Of a stretch of DNA of 9,476 nucleotides, positions 6,042 to 9,476 are shown piece after piece. A program made the position numbers and the translations under genes. The notes below the pieces were generated by a model that had not been told where the DNA came from, made no database searches, and saw nothing but the letters and a program-made list of their open reading frames with translations. Every line of letters starts with the position of its first letter. Positions within the stretch are counted from its first letter, which is position 1. The stretch spans positions 1 to 9,476 of the forward strand of contig CAKUEM010000060.1 of the NCBI GenBank assembly GCA_934646115.1. Direction: 5' to 3'. The stretch is from an uncultured Oscillospiraceae bacterium. GTDB lineage: Bacteria; Bacillota; Clostridia; Oscillospirales; JAAYXM01.

Positions 6042-6416
6042 ATGAAGAAAAAGGAGCTTTATGGATATCGCGATTTGCAGCGCGAGGCGCGGCTGCTCAA
6101 GCGGCGCTGCGCAGAATGGAAACGGCGCTTGGATGCTTGCGGCGACTCTGATCCGGAGCTGCTTGAACGTGCGCGGCAAATCTCTGAATGCCTAGAGCGG
6201 CAACAGTTGCGTGTTTTAGACGAACAGCTTAGGATTGAGCGCTTGGTGGAGCAGATCCCCGACAGTCTGCTGCGGCAAATTTTTACCCTGCGCTACTTAG
6301 AGGGGCTTTCCTGGCAGGCGATCGCGCAGCAGGTGGGGGGCGCGAACGAGGACTCGCTGCGCATCATGCATGAGCGTTATTTAAAAACGCTGGTGAGCGA
6401 GAAAATATGTGTATAG
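6042..6416 (+). CDS. DUF1492/ArpU-like phage late transcription regulator
   Basis: This encodes 124 residues from ATG 6042, chosen because GGAGGGG (6029-6035) lies six bases upstream. The in-frame ATG at 6027 overlaps that site. Residues 5-72 are a charged, probably coiled-coil helix (DLQREARLLKRRCAEWKRRL, then LERQQLRVLDEQLRIERL). Residues 73-116 form a sigma-70 region-4-like helix-turn-helix (IPDSLLRQIFTLRYLEGLSWQ, then AIAQQVGGANEDSLRIMHERYL). This order matches DUF1492/ArpU-type proteins found just upstream of terminase genes in Gram-positive phages, where ArpU-like proteins drive late transcription. That family role is the likely one here. Operator O4 lies 59 bases upstream, suggesting the XRE repressor also controls it. 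Confidence 0.82.
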   Translation: MKKKELYGYRDLQREARLLKRRCAEWKRRLDACGDSDPELLERARQISECLERQQLRVLDEQLRIERLVEQIPDSLLRQIFTLRYLEGLSWQAIAQQVGGANEDSLRIMHERYLKTLVSEKICV

Positions 6417-6537
6417 CGAAACGGCTTTACATACATAACACTTGAAGAACGTGCAGATTGCGCATGATAACTTGATTTTTGAGATATGTATAGTGGAAAA
6501 GCTTTACAGCGATAATGGGAAGGGGGTGCGATTGCAA

Positions 6538-6741
6538 GTGACATTTCGTGATGTATTGGGTCAAATTCTGGAAGAAAAAACCGAGGATGAGGACGTGACC
6601 GTGCGGGAATCGATTGCGCGCAGCATCATGCAAAAGGCGGCGGGCGGCGATATTTCCGCCGTGAAGTTTTTGCGCGAGGTTGTGGACGATGATGCGCCGA
6701 AGGATGATGTGACCGAGATTCGTATTCACGTTGTGGAGTGA
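6538..6741 (+). CDS. Short terminase small subunit-like protein
   Basis: This encodes 67 residues from GTG 6538, which has AGGGGGTG (6521-6528) nine bases upstream. The frame is open back to TTG 6442, but that start lacks a ribosome binding site, and the upstream codons (ATA, TGT, AAT) differ from the rest. The body (VTVRESIARSIMQKAAGGDISA, VKFLREVV) resembles the C-terminal helical part of DUF5681/TerS-like proteins. The N-terminal DNA-binding part that a small subunit needs to recognise packaging sites is missing. Its place between a DUF1492-like gene and terminase large subunit fits TerS. It may be a shortened TerS or another small phage protein; I am sure of a gene and unsure of the name. 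Confidence 0.6.
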   Translation: MTFRDVLGQILEEKTEDEDVTVRESIARSIMQKAAGGDISAVKFLREVVDDDAPKDDVTEIRIHVVE

Positions 6742-6960
6742 TCGGTGCGGCGGTGTGCGAAAAGCGGCGCTACGCCGGAATCGCGCGGAAATGAGCGGAC
6801 AATGAAGGCGCGGGACGCTGAAAGGCGGGTGCGGCGCTTTTTGCGCGTGGTGTGGTCGCATGCGCGGGATGCGTTTTGGTAGGGGTGAAACGGTATGGTT
6901 GCGGCGAGGTGCGGCGCTTACCGGAAGGGCGCTTGTTAAGGGGTGAAAGTACGGGAAAAA
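6742..6960. other. G-rich spacer without a gene
   Basis: These 219 bases hold no supported gene. They are G-rich on the + strand and contain GCGGCGAGGTGCGGCGC (6901-6917), the same sequence that recurs in the 63-bp tandem repeats downstream. The spacer ends exactly at operator O5. Confidence 0.5.
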
Positions 6961-6975
6961 GTGAATAATATTCAC
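6961..6975. promoter_or_regulatory. Operator O5 (perfect 15-bp palindrome)
   Basis: GTGAATAATATTCAC, identical over 18 bases with O4 when the following TTT is included. It lies between the TerS-like gene and the tandem repeats, 375 bases before the terminase large subunit start. No clear promoter overlaps it. Confidence 0.75.
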
Positions 6976-7078
6976 TTTGAACGCAGCGCTTGAGCAAAAT
7001 ATGTGTGGGGAAAGCGCTGGATTTGTCATAAAAAGCGATTATGGCGGGGCGTGCGGGCTTGGTTTCGAGAAAAAGGTG

Positions 7079-7299
7079 TTTTTTGACGGTGCGCGGGCGG
7101 TGCGAAGTGTATTTTTGACGGTACGCAGGCGAGGTGCGGCGCAGGTGGGAATGCGCGGGCGAGGTGCGAAGTGTTTTTTGACGGTGCGCGGGCGAGGTGC
7201 GGCGCAGGTGGGAATGCGCGGGCGAGGTGCGAAGTGTTTTTTGACGGTGCGCGGGCGAGGTGCGGCGCAGGTGAGAATGCGCGGGCGGGGGCGGAAATG
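7079..7299 (+). repeat. 63-bp tandem repeat array upstream of terminase
   Basis: Four consecutive units begin with a T-run followed by GACGG: a shortened 31-base unit (7079-7109), a 64-base unit (7110-7173) and two 63-base units (7174-7236 and 7237-7299). The last two are almost identical until the final 20 bases. Each full unit contains two sub-copies of a GCGGGCGAGGTGCG core. The repeats leave a frame open because 63 is divisible by three, but there is no ribosome binding site and the product would be an Arg/Gly repeat, so I treat it as noncoding. Confidence 0.9.
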
Positions 7300-7349
7300 G
7301 TTATAAAATGCGAAATGGGCATGATCAGATTTTAATTTGGAGGGGTTTT

Positions 7350-8687
7350 ATGAGTACGATGACGCTTGAGATCTCGCGTCGGCAACGCGCTTTTTTGGAC
7401 GCGGCTGCCGACGAGGTGTTATTCGGCGGCGCGGCGGGCGGCGGCAAGTCTTACGCGCAGATGATTGACGCGTTTTCCTTTGCGATGCGCTATCCGGGAA
7501 GCCGACAGCTCATTTTGAGGCGGACGCTGCCGGAACTTGAAAAATCGCTGATTCGCGTTGCGCTGCAGCTGTTTCCGCGCGCGCTTTACCGCTATCAGGC
7601 ATCGCGCTATGTCGGCGAGTTTCGCAACGGCTCGGTGCTGGATTTCGGGCACTGCCATGCGGAGGACGATGTATTTCGCTATCAATCGGCGGAATATGAC
7701 GTGATTCGCTTTGACGAGCTGACGCATTTTACCGAGCAGATGTATCGCTATTTGATCTCGCGCGTGCGCGGGGCGAATGCGTTTCCGAAACAGGTGAAAT
7801 CTTCGACGAATCCGGGCGGGGTGGGGCACGCGTGGGTGAAGGCGCGGTTTATCGATATCGGCGCGCCGGACGTGGTGCATGCCTGCGAGGGCGGGACGCG
7901 GCTGTTTTTGCCCTCACGCGTGCAGGATAATAAGTTTTTGATGCGCGCTGATCCGGGGTATGTGCGGCGGCTAGAGAATCTTTCCAGCCGCGACCGGCGG
8001 GCGCTGCTTTACGGCGACTGGGATATTTTCGATGGTCAATATTTTACTGAATGGGATCGCGCGCGGCATGTGGTTGCGCCGTTTGAGATTCCGGCGGGAT
8101 GGCGGCGGTATTTCACGATGGACTATGGGCTGGACATGCTGGCGGGCTACTGGATCGCGCTGGATGAGGCGGGCAACGCCTATGTATATCGCGAAATTTA
8201 TCGCTCCGGGCTGATCATTTCCGAGGCGGCGCGCGCGATTCGCGAGCTGGACGAGCCGGGCGTGTATGCCTATCTTGCGCCGCCCGATCTCTGGAACAGG
8301 CGGCAGGACACCGGCAAGAGCGCGGCGCAAATTTTTACCGAGCATGGTGTGCCGGTTGTGCGGGCGCGGAATGAGCGCGTGCAGGGCTGGCTTGCGCTGC
8401 GCGAATGGCTTGCGGTGCGGGACGATGAGTTCGGGGCGCGTGCGCCGCGGCTGCGTGTGTGCGCAAACTGTGTGAATTTGATCCGCACGCTGCCTGCGGT
8501 GTTGGTGGATCAAAAGAACCCAAACGATGTGGCGCGCGAGCCGCACGAGCTGACGCATGCGCCGGATGCGATCCGCTATTTTGTGGCGGGGCGGCCGCTT
8601 GCGGCGGAGCTGCGCGCCGAGGAGGAGGCGCTGCAGCGCGCTGATTTTGACCGCGAGGTGGATCAGTTTTTAAATTTCGGCGGCTGA
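7350..8687 (+). CDS. terL: Phage terminase large subunit (PBSX/Terminase_6-like)
   Basis: This encodes 445 residues from ATG 7350, chosen because TTGGAGGGG ends a few bases upstream; the frame extends to ATG 7308 without a ribosome binding site. In the N-terminal ATPase the Walker A loop is GGAAGGGKS (26-34), Walker B is VIRFDE with D122 and E123, and a coupling motif SSTNPGG lies at 151-157. The linker YGDWDIFDGQYFTEW (221-235) is typical of the family. The C-terminal RNase H-like nuclease shows D258 in FTMDYG and D406 in HAPDAIRYF as likely metal ligands. Length and motifs are complete, so it should be active if expressed: it cuts concatemeric phage DNA and pumps it into the portal. No portal gene follows. 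It ends 9 bases before a strong terminator. Confidence 0.95.
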   Translation: MSTMTLEISRRQRAFLDAAADEVLFGGAAGGGKSYAQMIDAFSFAMRYPGSRQLILRRTLPELEKSLIRVALQLFPRALYRYQASRYVGEFRNGSVLDFGHCHAEDDVFRYQSAEYDVIRFDELTHFTEQMYRYLISRVRGANAFPKQVKSSTNPGGVGHAWVKARFIDIGAPDVVHACEGGTRLFLPSRVQDNKFLMRADPGYVRRLENLSSRDRRALLYGDWDIFDGQYFTEWDRARHVVAPFEIPAGWRRYFTMDYGLDMLAGYWIALDEAGNAYVYREIYRSGLIISEAARAIRELDEPGVYAYLAPPDLWNRRQDTGKSAAQIFTEHGVPVVRARNERVQGWLALREWLAVRDDEFGARAPRLRVCANCVNLIRTLPAVLVDQKNPNDVAREPHELTHAPDAIRYFVAGRPLAAELRAEEEALQRADFDREVDQFLNFGG

Positions 8688-8696
8688 GCCGGGGAA

Positions 8697-8727
8697 AAGG
8701 GGCGATCCCTAAATGGGATCGCCCCTT
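8697..8727 (+). terminator. Strong terminator after terminase
   Basis: AAGGGGCGATCCC (8697-8709) pairs perfectly with GGGATCGCCCCTT (8715-8727) over 13 bp with a five-base loop, followed by GGTTT. It ends the transcript just after the terminase stop, which argues that no further phage genes were co-transcribed from here. Confidence 0.85.
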
Positions 8728-8988
8728 GGTTTATGTGGGGATGGTTGGGGTGCGAGGCGAGGGAGTGTGGCGAGGTGGGGCGCGGGGGTGTCAAAAAAGT
8801 GGGGTGGTACGGCGAGGAGGGGCGCGGGGGCAGTGGCAAAATGAGCCGTGGCGCGGCGCATGAATCAGTGGGGGGATAATTGTCTTGCCGCATCTTGCGC
8901 ATTGGGTCGGTGAGAGGGGATTCTCGCCGAACCTTGCGCACTAATCGGCAGGGGATTTTTCGCTGCCGGGGAGGTTTTGGGGGAAATA

Positions 8989-9015
8989 AAAAAGAGACCG
9001 AGATGATCTCTTTTT
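8989..9015. terminator. Terminator-like hairpin, repeat copy 1
   Basis: AAAAAGAGA (8989-8997) pairs with TCTCTTTTT (9007-9015), with one mismatch and one further pair inside. The A-run and T-run make it readable as a bidirectional terminator. No gene ends near it. Confidence 0.6.
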
Positions 9016-9293
9016 ACGGATTTGGTGCGGAGAAGCGGGTTGTTGGGAGGATTCATGGATTGGGGCGGTATGGAAAAGCGGGCGCGGGGATATCAAAAAA
9101 AGTGGGGCGGTGCGGCGAGGTGGGACGCTGGGGGGAAGTGGCAAAATGAGCCGCGGCGCGGGGCATGAATCAGTGGGAGGATAAGTGTCTTGCCGCATCT
9201 TGCGCATTGGGTCGGTGAGAGGGGCTTCTCGCAGAACCTTGCGCATCAATCGGCAGGGGATTTCCGCTATTGGGGAGGTTTGGGGGAAAATAA

Positions 9294-9318
9294 AAAAGAG
9301 ATCGAGGTGGTCTCTTTT
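9294..9318. terminator. Terminator-like hairpin, repeat copy 2
   Basis: AAAAGAGATC (9294-9303) pairs with GGTCTCTTTT (9309-9318), including one wobble, around a GAGGT loop. It is the second copy of the hairpin at 8989. Confidence 0.6.
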
Positions 9319-9385
9319 GGTGGGGTGATACGGCGAGGAGGAACGCGGGGGATTTTTTTCTGGGTGGTGCGGATGGGCGAGGAGT

Positions 9386-9476
9386 GCTGCCGGGGGGAGG
9401 TTTTGGGGGAAATAAAAAAGAGACCGAGATGGTCTCTTTTTATGGATTTGGTGCGGAGAAGCGAGGAGTGCTGCCG
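9386..9476. repeat. 84-bp repeat running off the window end, containing the third terminator hairpin
   Basis: GCGAGGAGTGCTGCCG occurs at 9377-9392 and again at 9461-9476, a period of 84 bases that reaches the last base of the window. The enclosed part (9386-9463) is nearly identical to 8962-9037 in the first 305-bp repeat. It contains the best version of the hairpin: AAAAAGAGACC (9415-9425) with GGTCTCTTTTT (9431-9441), 11 perfect pairs around GAGAT. More copies probably lie beyond the window. Confidence 0.75.

Larger units (their letters stand above)
8781..9318. repeat. Two copies of an approximately 305-bp noncoding repeat
   Basis: The stretches 8781-9015 and 9083-9318 align along most of their length. 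The segment TCTTGCCGCATCTTGCGC starts at 8883 and again at 9188, a period of 305 bases. Shared landmarks in order are a CAAAAAAG block, a CGGCGAGG motif, TGGCAAAATGAGCCG, GCATGAATCAGTGG, the TCTTGCC block and a final terminator-like hairpin. Differences are scattered point changes and short indels. Minus-strand frames across both copies give similar peptides, but the changes include non-synonymous ones and the frame has no ribosome binding site, so a noncoding repeat is favoured. Confidence 0.85.

Noticed and set aside
6977..7306. Open frame from TTG 6977 giving a 109-residue Arg/Gly repeat protein
   Set aside because: It has no ribosome binding site. The frame stays open because the DNA repeat is 63 bases long. 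I list the DNA repeat instead.
8663..9249. Two minus-strand open frames with similar peptides (both containing PLTDPMRKMRQD)
   Set aside because: The similarity follows from the 305-bp DNA repeat. Differences include non-synonymous changes (Arg/Leu, Ser/Ala, Asn/Thr), and the remainder is Pro-rich low-complexity sequence without a start signal.
7079..9476. CRISPR array
   Set aside because: The repeats are 63, 84 and 305 bases with no alternation of short repeats and unique spacers, and there are no cas genes.

Overview
The window looks like DNA from a moderately GC-rich Gram-positive bacterium of the Firmicutes, most likely a gut-type clostridium. This rests on strong AGGAGG-type ribosome binding sites, use of GTG and TTG starts, GCG/CGC-rich codon use, an OmpR/VanS-type two-component pair, and phage-type genes of kinds common in clostridial prophages (a DnaD-type winged helix, a DUF1492/ArpU-like regulator and a PBSX-like terminase). 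The species call is inference. The first and last bases both lie in repeated sequence, so the window may coincide with assembly breakpoints.

Left part (1-3190, + strand). A 27-codon piece of a response-regulator gene comes first; its first 50 bases are identical to bases 1168-1217. A visibly AT-richer P-loop kinase-like gene (147-767) follows. Next come what looks like the C-terminal end of a small membrane protein (850-1107), a complete OmpR-family response regulator (1120-1788) and a VanS/PhoR-type sensor kinase (1775-3190). The kinase starts at a TTG inside the end of the regulator gene. The arrangement suggests a partly duplicated two-component locus into which the P-loop gene was introduced.

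Middle part (3191-4832). A hairpin-rich convergent intergenic region (3239-3481) leads to a minus-strand GNAT acetyltransferase (3484-4083). Upstream of that gene is a long leader with a terminator-like hairpin (4224-4266), and then a minus-strand XRE-family repressor gene (4488-4826).

Right part (4840-9476). The XRE gene is divergent from a phage-type rightward gene set: a stand-alone winged-helix replication-initiator-like protein (4995-5387), a DUF1492/ArpU-like late regulator (6042-6416), a very short terminase-small-subunit-like protein (6538-6741) and a complete terminase large subunit (7350-8687). The XRE/winged-helix intergenic region reads like a lambda-style switch. It has two good sigma-70 promoters and three copies of an operator with consensus GTGAA-N5-TTCAC. 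Two further perfect 15-bp copies lie about 1 and 2 kb downstream, before the DUF1492-like gene and before the tandem repeats that precede terminase. No portal, head or tail gene follows terminase. It ends at a strong terminator, and the rest of the window is noncoding repeat DNA: about 305-bp repeats carrying terminator hairpins, then an 84-bp repeat running off the end.

The most interesting content is this compact operator-linked phage-like module, whose genes are separated by long G-rich spacers. The spacers share a GGCGAGG motif that always lies on the + strand. It could be a decayed prophage, a satellite, or a retained regulatory/packaging cassette; the sequence alone does not decide.
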